DNA of 39,535 nucleotides from Chloroflexota bacterium. GTDB lineage: Bacteria; Chloroflexota; Dehalococcoidia; UBA2979. Location: positions 1 to 39,535 of the forward strand of contig PBBA01000009.1 in the NCBI GenBank assembly GCA_002716405.1, read 5' to 3'. The notes below the pieces were generated by a model. It did not search any database. It was not told where the DNA came from and saw only the letters and a program-made list of their open reading frames with translations. Shown here piece by piece: positions 33,156 to 39,535 of this stretch. Every line of letters starts with the position of its first letter. Position 1 is the first letter of the stretch. A program made the position numbers and the translations under genes.

Positions 33156-34334
33156 ATGAATGCTCCTCTCACTGGAATAAAGATTTTAGATTTTACACGT
33201 TTTCAGAATGGGCCTCATGCTACTGTCATGCTTTCTGATATGGGTGCAGAAATAATAAAAATAGAACGTCCGGGTGATGGTGATCCTGGACGCTCTTTAG
33301 GTCGCGAAGAAGATGGTTTTTGTGCATATTTTGAAGCTTTAGATCGTGGAAAAAAATCCATGACAATAGATCTTGCAACAGAGCAAGGGGCAATCATCAT
33401 AAGAAAACTTATAGAAGAGGTCGACGTTCTAACAGAAAATTTTCGTCCAGGTCTTTTAGATAACCTAGGCTTTGGATATGAAGATGTCCGAAAAATAAAT
33501 CCTCAATTAATTTATGCTGTTAATAGTGGTTTTGGACCAGAAGGTGAATGGGCACCACGTGGCTCTTTCGATATCGTGACACAGGGAATGACAGGCGCAA
33601 TGCTCGGTCAAGCAGGTGGTCCGGGGAATACCCCAATTCAAATTCCGTGGGGTCTTGCCGATCAAGTAGGATCAATGATTTTTGCGTATGGAATTATGTC
33701 AGCTATTGTTGCAAGAGAACGTTATGGAGTTGGACAAAAACTCGACACTTCACAAATGGGGGCTATGACTACACTGCAAACTCTAAGTATACAGCGTTAT
33801 TTACACTCAAATTATGAACCTACTACTAGAAGAATCAACCCTGTATTCTATTCATATGCAGATGCGGTAGGTGATTGGTTAACTATTGGAGTACTTACAC
33901 CTAAACATTGGCCTTTGCTATGTGAAGCGATAAATCGACGAGATCTAATTACAAATGAAAAAACTGCTGATCCTTTTGCGCGTGTAGCTAATTCTGAATG
34001 GTTGCAATACCAATTAACTGAGAGTTTTAAAAAAAATACTCGTCAGTACTGGCTCGATGAATTAATAAAGCTCGACGTACCATGTGGTCCTGTGTATAGC
34101 TATGCAGAAGTTTCTGCAGAGGAACAATTTTGGCTTAACGGATATCTAACGAATTTAGAACATCCTAATTTCCCTGGTCATCGAACGGTTGGCTCCCCGA
34201 TTCAGTTAACTGAAACTCCCATAGAACTTCAAGGGCCAGCGCCTGAATTAGGCCAGCATACTGAAGAAATTTTATTGCAACTTGGATATACTTGGGATCA
34301 AATTACAGAATTACGTGATGCATGTATTATCTAA
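33156..34334 (+). CDS. CaiB/BaiF family III CoA-transferase, copy 2
   Basis: 392 residues from ATG 33156, which has AGG about 7 nt upstream; the frame also contains an ATG at 33114, but homology begins at MNAPLTGIKILDFT. Family signs: LSDMGAEIIKIERPGDGDPGR, LDRGKKSMTIDLATEQG, DVLTENFRPGLLDNLGFGYEDV and GPAPELGQHTEEIL. The catalytic Asp equals Asp169 (GLADQVG), the same number as in formyl-CoA transferase. It differs strongly from the 25387 copy, so it is not a recent duplicate. It should activate an organic acid as its CoA thioester. It precedes the DAHP-synthase-like gene by 81 bp. Confidence 0.93.
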   Translation: MNAPLTGIKILDFTRFQNGPHATVMLSDMGAEIIKIERPGDGDPGRSLGREEDGFCAYFEALDRGKKSMTIDLATEQGAIIIRKLIEEVDVLTENFRPGLLDNLGFGYEDVRKINPQLIYAVNSGFGPEGEWAPRGSFDIVTQGMTGAMLGQAGGPGNTPIQIPWGLADQVGSMIFAYGIMSAIVARERYGVGQKLDTSQMGAMTTLQTLSIQRYLHSNYEPTTRRINPVFYSYADAVGDWLTIGVLTPKHWPLLCEAINRRDLITNEKTADPFARVANSEWLQYQLTESFKKNTRQYWLDELIKLDVPCGPVYSYAEVSAEEQFWLNGYLTNLEHPNFPGHRTVGSPIQLTETPIELQGPAPELGQHTEEILLQLGYTWDQITELRDACII

Positions 34335-34415
34335 TTTATTAGACAATGAGCATGATTAGTTACACAATCGATATATTGTAAAAGAAATTATATATTTTTA
34401 TTTAAGAGGCTCCCC

Positions 34416-35519
34416 ATGCTAGCTATTTTGCACCCGAATGTCGATGAATCAAGTGATGAATACAAGCTTACTTGGGAAACGTTAGAGCGTTTACCAGGTA
34501 TCGATTTAAGAATTCATACTATACAAGGTAAAGAACAAAAACTAACTGAAATTTATCTTTTGGGAAATACTCAAGCTATAGATATCGAACTTGTTAATGC
34601 ATTACCTGCGGTCGAAAGAGTCGTTCGTATTTCTGATGAATATCGCGTACTTGGTCGTCATGCTGATACTGAACGCCAAACGGGTTTTTCTTACAATGGG
34701 ATTGATTTCAATCAGGAAACACTTAATGTTTTTCCTGGCCTATGTGCAGTTGATAACCCTGATAACGTTGAATTGATGATGAAGACACTACATGAATTAG
34801 GTCACACAACAACACGCATGGGTGCTTATAAACCACGCACCAATCCATATTCTTTCCAAGGGCATGGCAAAGAATGCTTACCGTATGTTTTTGAACTTGC
34901 TGGTAAATACGGTATTAAGGTAGTTGCGATGGAAGTGATGGATAGTTCTGAGATCGATGAAATCGATGATGCACTTGAAAAAGCTGGGCACCCTACAGGT
35001 GTAATGCTTCAAATAGGAACGAGAAACAGTCAAAATTTTGCATTACTTAAAGCTGCGGGTCGACAGCATAAATATCCTGTTTTAGTAAAACGTGGTTTTG
35101 GAATCACATTGAACGAATCTTTGAATGCTACAGAATACCTTGCTTCTGAAGGCAATACACAAGTAATTTTCTGTTTGCGTGGTATGAAAAGTGAATTCGG
35201 AGCACCTCATAGGAATATGGTTGATTTTGGACATGTTCCTATCATAAAAAGATTGACAAGAATGCCTGTGTGTATTGACCCTTCACATTCGGTTGGTACT
35301 CGGGCAATTGCACCTGATGGGATACTTGATATTGCACATGTTACAGCTCAAGGTATTACTGCAGGTGCTAATATGGTATTAGTTGATTTTCACCCTAACC
35401 CTGAAGAAGCTCTTGTTGATGGTGCACAAGCACTTAAGTTAACAGAATTATCACAATATTTAGAAGATGTAAATCTTGCTTGGAACACTTATAAAAAACG
35501 TCTTGCAATTTGGAATTGA
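34416..35519 (+). CDS. Divergent class I-beta DAHP synthase-like protein
   Basis: 367 residues with a ferredoxin-like N-terminal domain (1-75) and a TIM barrel, the layout of Thermotoga-type 3-deoxy-7-phosphoheptulonate synthase. Conserved are VVRISDEYRVL, GAYKPRTNPYSFQGHG, LQIGTRNSQNFALL, VLVKRGF, VPIIKRL and DPSHSVG. Metal residues map to Cys110, His291, Asp324 and Asp335. The diagnostic AGPC(S/A)VE is changed to FPGLCAVDN, CERG to CLRG, and the third metal ligand Glu is Asp324 (VDFHPNP). These changes and the lack of shikimate neighbours suggest altered substrate or reaction, though ordinary DAHP synthesis from PEP and erythrose-4-phosphate cannot be ruled out. AAGAGG lies 6 nt upstream. 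Confidence 0.85.
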   Translation: MLAILHPNVDESSDEYKLTWETLERLPGIDLRIHTIQGKEQKLTEIYLLGNTQAIDIELVNALPAVERVVRISDEYRVLGRHADTERQTGFSYNGIDFNQETLNVFPGLCAVDNPDNVELMMKTLHELGHTTTRMGAYKPRTNPYSFQGHGKECLPYVFELAGKYGIKVVAMEVMDSSEIDEIDDALEKAGHPTGVMLQIGTRNSQNFALLKAAGRQHKYPVLVKRGFGITLNESLNATEYLASEGNTQVIFCLRGMKSEFGAPHRNMVDFGHVPIIKRLTRMPVCIDPSHSVGTRAIAPDGILDIAHVTAQGITAGANMVLVDFHPNPEEALVDGAQALKLTELSQYLEDVNLAWNTYKKRLAIWN

Positions 35520-35527
35520 ATTCATGC

Positions 35528-35562
35528 AATCACTTATTTTACTTAGTGTAGTTGCAGTGATT
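35528..35562. repeat. Inverted repeat before the hydrolase-like gene
   Basis: AATCACT (35528-35534) and AGTGATT (35556-35562) are perfect 7-base arms separated by 21 nt, ending 34 nt before the GTG at 35597. It could be an operator or an mRNA hairpin. Confidence 0.3.
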
Positions 35563-35596
35563 ATTGTAAACCGCTATGTTTCTAGAGGAGATAATC

Positions 35597-36385
35597 GTGG
35601 CTATAGATACATCAAATGAACCTAAATCGCGTGTCGTGAACATAGCTGGACTTGATATCAATATACGTGAAGCCGGTTCAGGCAAACCATTAGTAATCCT
35701 GCACCGGAGTACTGGCTATCTACAATGGGATAATTTTGCTACTAAACTATCTGATTCTTTTCATGTAATTTACCCTGATTTACCAGGATTTGGTAATTCT
35801 GAACGTCCAGATTGGGCACGTGAAGCTCGTGATCTATCGATTGTTCTGATTGAACTGTTAAATGTGTTAGATCTAAAAGATGTGACCTTAGTTGGATTAG
35901 GCCTTGGTGGTTTCATAGCAACCGAGCTTGCAACAATGAATCAAGAACGTCTAAATAATATCGTGTTGATTAGTCCAGCAGGTTTAAAACCTGACGAAGG
36001 TGAAATATTAGATCAAATGCTTATTGAGCATTCTGAATATATTCGCCAAGGACTTGTAGATTCTTCTCATTTTGAAAATTTTTTTGGGGAGGAAATACAC
36101 CCTGACATTCTTGATATATGGGAATTTAGTCGTATCATGACTGCACGAATTTCATGGAGTCCGTATATGTTTAATAGGCGACTTCCTCATCTACTTAACA
36201 TAATTAAAGTTCCAACATTAGTAATTTTTGGAAATAGTGATAATGTTATTCCGTACACTGTTGGGCAACAATTTATTGATAGTCTGCCTGATGGACAACT
36301 TGAAATTATTGATGGTGCTGGACATCTCGTAGAGTGGGAAAAACCGGAAGAAATTAGTACTCTGATACATGAACATTCTCGTTAA
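35597..36385 (+). CDS. Alpha/beta-hydrolase fold protein without the nucleophilic serine
   Basis: 262 residues from GTG 35597, which has GAGGAG 6 nt upstream; an ATG at 35576 in frame lies before this ribosome site. The fold is clear: REAGSGKPLVILHRSTG, FHVIYPDLPGFGNSERPDWARE, DVTLVGLGLGGFIATELA, VPTLVIFGNSDNVIP and GAGHLVEWEKPEE. The elbow normally GxSxG reads GLGLG, so residue 102 is Gly (codon ggc), and the oxyanion HG is His36-Arg37. Asp (NSD) and His (GAGH) of the triad remain. It is likely a non-hydrolytic member (lyase, isomerase, binding partner, or cofactor-free oxygenase-type) tied to the LLM gene 13 bp downstream. The reading frame is intact, so it is not a decayed gene. Confidence 0.87.
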   Translation: MAIDTSNEPKSRVVNIAGLDINIREAGSGKPLVILHRSTGYLQWDNFATKLSDSFHVIYPDLPGFGNSERPDWAREARDLSIVLIELLNVLDLKDVTLVGLGLGGFIATELATMNQERLNNIVLISPAGLKPDEGEILDQMLIEHSEYIRQGLVDSSHFENFFGEEIHPDILDIWEFSRIMTARISWSPYMFNRRLPHLLNIIKVPTLVIFGNSDNVIPYTVGQQFIDSLPDGQLEIIDGAGHLVEWEKPEEISTLIHEHSR

Positions 36386-36398
36386 ATAGGAGTTTAAA

Positions 36399-37745
36399 AT
36401 GTTAATAGGAAGATTTACTGAACGACCATACCAAGATCCAAGTTCAGGATACTTCGGAGCAACAGGGCGTAGTATTCAAGATCTCTCTATCAGTAACGGT
36501 GAATATGATCCCCAATTAGGTTCAGAACTTTATAATCGTTACCTAGATGAACAAGTAGCTGCTGAAGAAGCTGGCTTTGATGCAATAATGCTGAACGAAC
36601 ATCACTCCACACCTTTTTGTATGGGCGGAACGGTAAACACAGAAGCAGCAATCTTGGCACGCATTACAGATAAGGTAAAAATTGTAATCAATGGAAATGT
36701 CCTTCCCATCTGGGACGATCCGCTATGGCTTGCTGAAGAACTCGCAACTATAGATATGATCTCAAAAGGACGGCTGGTTACAGGTTGGGTTCGAGGTACT
36801 GGAAGAGAAAGTGTCGCACATAACGCACCTCCACCTTTTAACTGGGAGCGTTTTCAGGAAGCGCATGACTTCATAATTAAAGCTTGGACAACTCCAGGAC
36901 CTTTTCGCTGGGAAGGCGAACATTATGATTTTCGGTACGTAAATCCATGGATGCGACCTTACCAGAATCCTCATCCGCAAATAATGATACCTGGAGTTGT
37001 CAGTAAAAATACAGTCAAATGGTCTGCTGAGCATCGTTATCCCTATTTAATGCTTGCAACGCGATTAGAACCGACAAAAGCCTCCTTCGATTATTATCGA
37101 GAGGTTGCACATCAATCTGGATATGAAGCGGGACCACAACATTTAGGCTATTTATTTAAAGTACATGTTGATGAAACAGAAGAACTTGCATACGAAACAG
37201 GAAAAAAATTCCTCGATGGACCCGGTAATATTTTCTTAGAAGGTTCTCGTGGTACTGCATCTCCAGTTTTGCAAAATTTACCAGGATTAACTGATCGGAA
37301 AAATTTACTACCGACAGGTGAGGTTGGTTTTGTTGCTGCCTCACGTGGTCGTAATGCAGCTGATGTTGCACGTGATAACAATGCAAATAAGCCTGACCCA
37401 CGAAATGTTCGTGGTGCACAAACTCAAGCAACTCTTGCTGATTATGACACACAGTTGGAAAACTACACGATCATATCCGGTACACCGAAAACAGTTTTAC
37501 CAAAAATCCGACATGTCCTTGAAACTCTGCGTCCTGGAACTATTTTCTTTTGGGATGGTGACGGCGCGATGACCCACGACGATTCAATGAGAAGTCTTCG
37601 CTTGATGGGATCTGATGTTATCCCTGCTGTAAAAGAAATGGCTAAAGAACTTGATCTTCCCGGATCGTTTGAAATCGATACAAAAACTAACGAACCATAC
37701 AATCCTGCTCCTGCGATAGCTGAAGTAGCAGGTGGTGGCGCTTAA
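36399..37745 (+). CDS. LLM class flavin-dependent monooxygenase (large form)
   Basis: 448-residue luciferase-like barrel, longer than the two other LLM proteins here. Visible features: MLIGRFTERPYQDP, EEAGFDAIMLNEHHSTPFCMGG, ITDKVKIVINGNVLPIWDDPLWLAEELATIDMISKGRLVTGWVRGTGRE, NWERFQEAHDFIIKAWT, GEHYDFRYVNPWMRPYQNPHPQIMIPG and a long C-terminal arm with NYTIISGTPKTVLPKI. It needs reduced flavin from a reductase not present here. It lies 13 nt after the hydrolase-like gene with AGGAG before the ATG, so the two are certainly cotranscribed and probably act on one substrate. No signal peptide. Confidence 0.92.
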   Translation: MLIGRFTERPYQDPSSGYFGATGRSIQDLSISNGEYDPQLGSELYNRYLDEQVAAEEAGFDAIMLNEHHSTPFCMGGTVNTEAAILARITDKVKIVINGNVLPIWDDPLWLAEELATIDMISKGRLVTGWVRGTGRESVAHNAPPPFNWERFQEAHDFIIKAWTTPGPFRWEGEHYDFRYVNPWMRPYQNPHPQIMIPGVVSKNTVKWSAEHRYPYLMLATRLEPTKASFDYYREVAHQSGYEAGPQHLGYLFKVHVDETEELAYETGKKFLDGPGNIFLEGSRGTASPVLQNLPGLTDRKNLLPTGEVGFVAASRGRNAADVARDNNANKPDPRNVRGAQTQATLADYDTQLENYTIISGTPKTVLPKIRHVLETLRPGTIFFWDGDGAMTHDDSMRSLRLMGSDVIPAVKEMAKELDLPGSFEIDTKTNEPYNPAPAIAEVAGGGA

Positions 37746-37778
37746 TAATAAATATATATTCTATTACTTTACATAATA

Positions 37779-37784
37779 TATAAT
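37779..37784 (+). promoter_or_regulatory. Consensus -10 (TATAAT) just upstream of the halogenase-like gene
   Basis: TATAAT ends 9 nt before the ATG at 37794 in a very AT-rich 48-bp gap without a Shine-Dalgarno. The transcript would have a leader of only a few nucleotides. No clear -35 is visible, and such hexamers are common in AT-rich DNA. Confidence 0.35.
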
Positions 37785-37793
37785 TAATTGTTT

Positions 37794-39401
37794 ATGGAAA
37801 ATTTTGATGCGATTGTTATTGGTGGAGGGCCTGCTGGGTCAACAGCAGCTACCCTAATCGCACGTCAAGGTAAGTCAGTAGTTTTAATCGAAAAAGAATA
37901 TTTTCCACGCCATCATATTGGTGAATCATTATTGCCAGCTAGTTTACCTATACTTGAATCATTAGGTGTAAATGAAGAAATTCAATCAGCCGGTTTCTTA
38001 AAAAAATATGGGGCAACTATGGTTTGGGGGACATCTCCCGATCCATGGAGCTGGTATTTTGCAGAAACTAATCGAAAATACACTCATTCATATCAAGTTG
38101 TCCGTTCAACTTTTGATCATATTTTATTAAATAATTCTATCAAGTCCGGAGTAGATGTACGACAAGGACATCAGGTCACAAAAATTCACCATAGGGAAGA
38201 TTATGTTTCAGGTGTCGAAATACATACACCCGATAATAAAATTATCGATTTAGAAGCTCCTATAACGATTGATGCTAGCGGACAATCAGCGATATTAGCT
38301 CGAAATATGAATTTACTGGAATGGGATGATTTTTTTCAAAATCTAGCAGTGTATGGATATTTTGAAAATGCTGAAAAATTAGAAGCACCTGACGAAAATA
38401 ATATTTTCATCGAAGCACATCCTGAAGGGTGGAACTGGTTAATTCCATTACATAATGGAACGGTTAGTGTTGGTGTTGTTGTTGATTCAAATATTGCATC
38501 AAAACAATTACATAGCTCCGATTTAGAAGAATTTTTATGTCACTATATTTCTTATTCATCCCATATCTCCAACCTTCTTGGGAATGCTACCTTAACTTCA
38601 CCACCACAAGCTGTACGTGATTGGTCGTATGCTGCCAATTCATTTGTGGGTGATGGCTATATATTAGTAGGTGATGCTGCATGTTTCATAGACCCATTAT
38701 TTTCATCAGGAGTACACTTAGCAATGAATGCAGGTCTGCTCGCATCTGCATATGTAAATACACTCTTCACAGATAGTACTTTGGCATTAGAGTCACGAGT
38801 AATATATACAAAATTATACAAGCAACAATATGAGCATTTTCGTGAATTGGCTAAACTTTTTTATTCATCAAACCATACGAGTGATTCATATTTTTGGGAA
38901 ACACGTAAATTGACTCCGGATGCATTTGATCTTCCCGCGCGTACTGCATTTATTAATGCAGTAGCTGGTCAACCTGCACAAGGATATGAACGCGTCGTTA
39001 TTGAGCAAGGAGAAGCACCTAGTTTTATTATCGATGCCATCAAAAATGTTGAAGATACTCGCGAGCAACGCAAAATAAAAATTGATACATCGACGGAATA
39101 TTTTCCTGATTCCATACCAAAGTTAGCAGCAAATGTTGAATTAAAAAATGAACCCATTCTTGAAAATAATGAATTCGTTAGAAGTTACGTTATTTACAAA
39201 GAAAATCGGATGGTTGGTTATCCTGTCAGCAATTTAATTGCTGCTTCGTTACCTTTCATTAATGGTAAGGCATCAATAGCGTCAATTTCCCAAGAAATTA
39301 GTAACGAATATGGTATCGATGCCAATACTATCCTCCCCATTATTATCAATGCCTTTAAGATTATGTATATTGATGGAATTATCGAGACATTTATTTTATA
39401 A
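37794..39401 (+). CDS. Flavin-dependent halogenase-like FAD protein with C-terminal winged-helix-like extension
   Basis: 535 residues from ATG 37794 (a TTG at 37788 is in frame). FAD-binding GGGPAG lies at 10-15, then FPRHHIGESLLPAS, Lys70/Lys71 in GFLKKYGATMVWG where halogenases keep their chloramine-forming Lys, the halogenase motif WNWLIP (213-218), and FIDPLFSSG (298-306), matching the FxxPxxSxG motif. GDAACFIDP is the second FAD contact. This fits the CmlS/CndH-like branch or the broader geranylgeranyl-reductase-like group; halogenase activity is likely but not certain. Residues ~475-535 (NGKASIASISQEISNEYGID..., IDGIIETFIL) look like a small winged-helix/PqqD-like domain. A reduced-flavin supplier would be needed. 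Confidence 0.85.
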   Translation: MENFDAIVIGGGPAGSTAATLIARQGKSVVLIEKEYFPRHHIGESLLPASLPILESLGVNEEIQSAGFLKKYGATMVWGTSPDPWSWYFAETNRKYTHSYQVVRSTFDHILLNNSIKSGVDVRQGHQVTKIHHREDYVSGVEIHTPDNKIIDLEAPITIDASGQSAILARNMNLLEWDDFFQNLAVYGYFENAEKLEAPDENNIFIEAHPEGWNWLIPLHNGTVSVGVVVDSNIASKQLHSSDLEEFLCHYISYSSHISNLLGNATLTSPPQAVRDWSYAANSFVGDGYILVGDAACFIDPLFSSGVHLAMNAGLLASAYVNTLFTDSTLALESRVIYTKLYKQQYEHFRELAKLFYSSNHTSDSYFWETRKLTPDAFDLPARTAFINAVAGQPAQGYERVVIEQGEAPSFIIDAIKNVEDTREQRKIKIDTSTEYFPDSIPKLAANVELKNEPILENNEFVRSYVIYKENRMVGYPVSNLIAASLPFINGKASIASISQEISNEYGIDANTILPIIINAFKIMYIDGIIETFIL

Positions 39402-39433
39402 GTATTGTAATTATCAATTAGCTAGGAGATCGC

Positions 39434-39535
39434 ATGTCGGAATACGAAACATTAATTGTGGAAAAAGAACGAGGACGAGCTCGCATCACCTTGAATAGGC
39501 CCGAAAAACTCAATGCCCTTTCAAAAACACTTCAA
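39434..39535 (+). CDS. Enoyl-CoA hydratase/isomerase family protein, N-terminal fragment (cut by window end)
   Basis: ATG 39434 follows AGGAGA with suitable spacing. The 34 visible residues (MSEYETLIVEKERGRARI then TLNRPEKLNALSKTLQ) are the typical first strand and helix of a crotonase, with the CoA-proximal RPEKLNAL. Catalytic residues lie beyond the window. It starts 32 bp after the halogenase-like gene on the same strand, continuing the cluster. Confidence 0.85.
   Translation, partial: MSEYETLIVEKERGRARITLNRPEKLNALSKTLQ

Noticed and set aside
25387-34334. Loss of the catalytic Asp in both CaiB/BaiF proteins
   Set aside because: I first aligned the wrong Asp (the VDxxxQD strand). Counting to residue 169 of formyl-CoA transferase places the nucleophile in the G-D-x-x-x-G stretch, which both proteins keep (Asp178 and Asp169).

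Overview
This window looks like part of the chromosome of an AT-rich, free-living marine bacterium, most probably a SAR202-type Chloroflexota. That assignment is an inference. It rests on the gene mix (three luciferase-like flavin monooxygenases, two family III CoA-transferases, four crotonases counting one cut by the window end, two SDRs, three MFS exporters/antiporters, NHL and SMP-30 propellers), on lipoproteins with long Thr/Pro/Ser linkers, and on very compact gene packing. There is no rRNA, phage, insertion sequence or CRISPR array; the only RNA gene seen is tRNA-Gly(CCC).

Layout. 1-1770: the 3' part of a very repetitive Gly/Pro/Gln-rich, collagen-like protein with evenly spaced Phe-rich islands. 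1844-4553: gamma-glutamyltransferase facing an esterase lipoprotein. 4666-7043: tRNA-Gly, a doubtful small ORF, an LLM oxidoreductase and an enoyl-CoA hydratase. 7114-9444 (minus): an NHL-propeller (amidating-lyase-like) gene followed by an M20 dipeptidase. 9540-11663: MFS plus SDR. 11688-13511 (minus): LLM oxidoreductase plus SDR. 13583-19333: Bcr-type exporter, a tandem pair of crotonases, a DsbA-like lipoprotein, a glycerophosphodiesterase and a zinc alcohol dehydrogenase. 19337-24112: FNR, SMP-30 lactonase, and a minus-strand amidohydrolase/ABC-2 exporter unit. 24227-27596: serine hydrolase, CoA-transferase, aldo/keto reductase. 27599-30895 (minus): carboxyltransferase, zinc-ribbon Nudix, glycine-oxidase-like. 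31028-39535: YceI, MFS, CoA-transferase, a divergent DAHP synthase, an alpha/beta-hydrolase without its serine, an LLM monooxygenase, a halogenase-like flavoprotein and the start of another crotonase.

How it fits together. Most genes suit oxidative attack on organic molecules (flavin monooxygenases, SDR, ADH, AKR), CoA activation (CaiB/BaiF), crotonase chemistry, lactone/ester/peptide hydrolysis, and import or export by MFS and ABC systems. This matches a life on diverse dissolved organic matter. The least ordinary parts are the Phe-island repeat protein at the left end and the plus-strand run at 33156-39535. In that run several enzymes carry altered active sites: the hydrolase has Gly in place of the nucleophilic Ser, the DAHP synthase has a changed PEP/metal motif, and the halogenase-like protein has an extra winged-helix-like C-terminus. 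Several starts without a Shine-Dalgarno have a -10-like hexamer exactly 6 nt upstream, suggesting leaderless transcripts.
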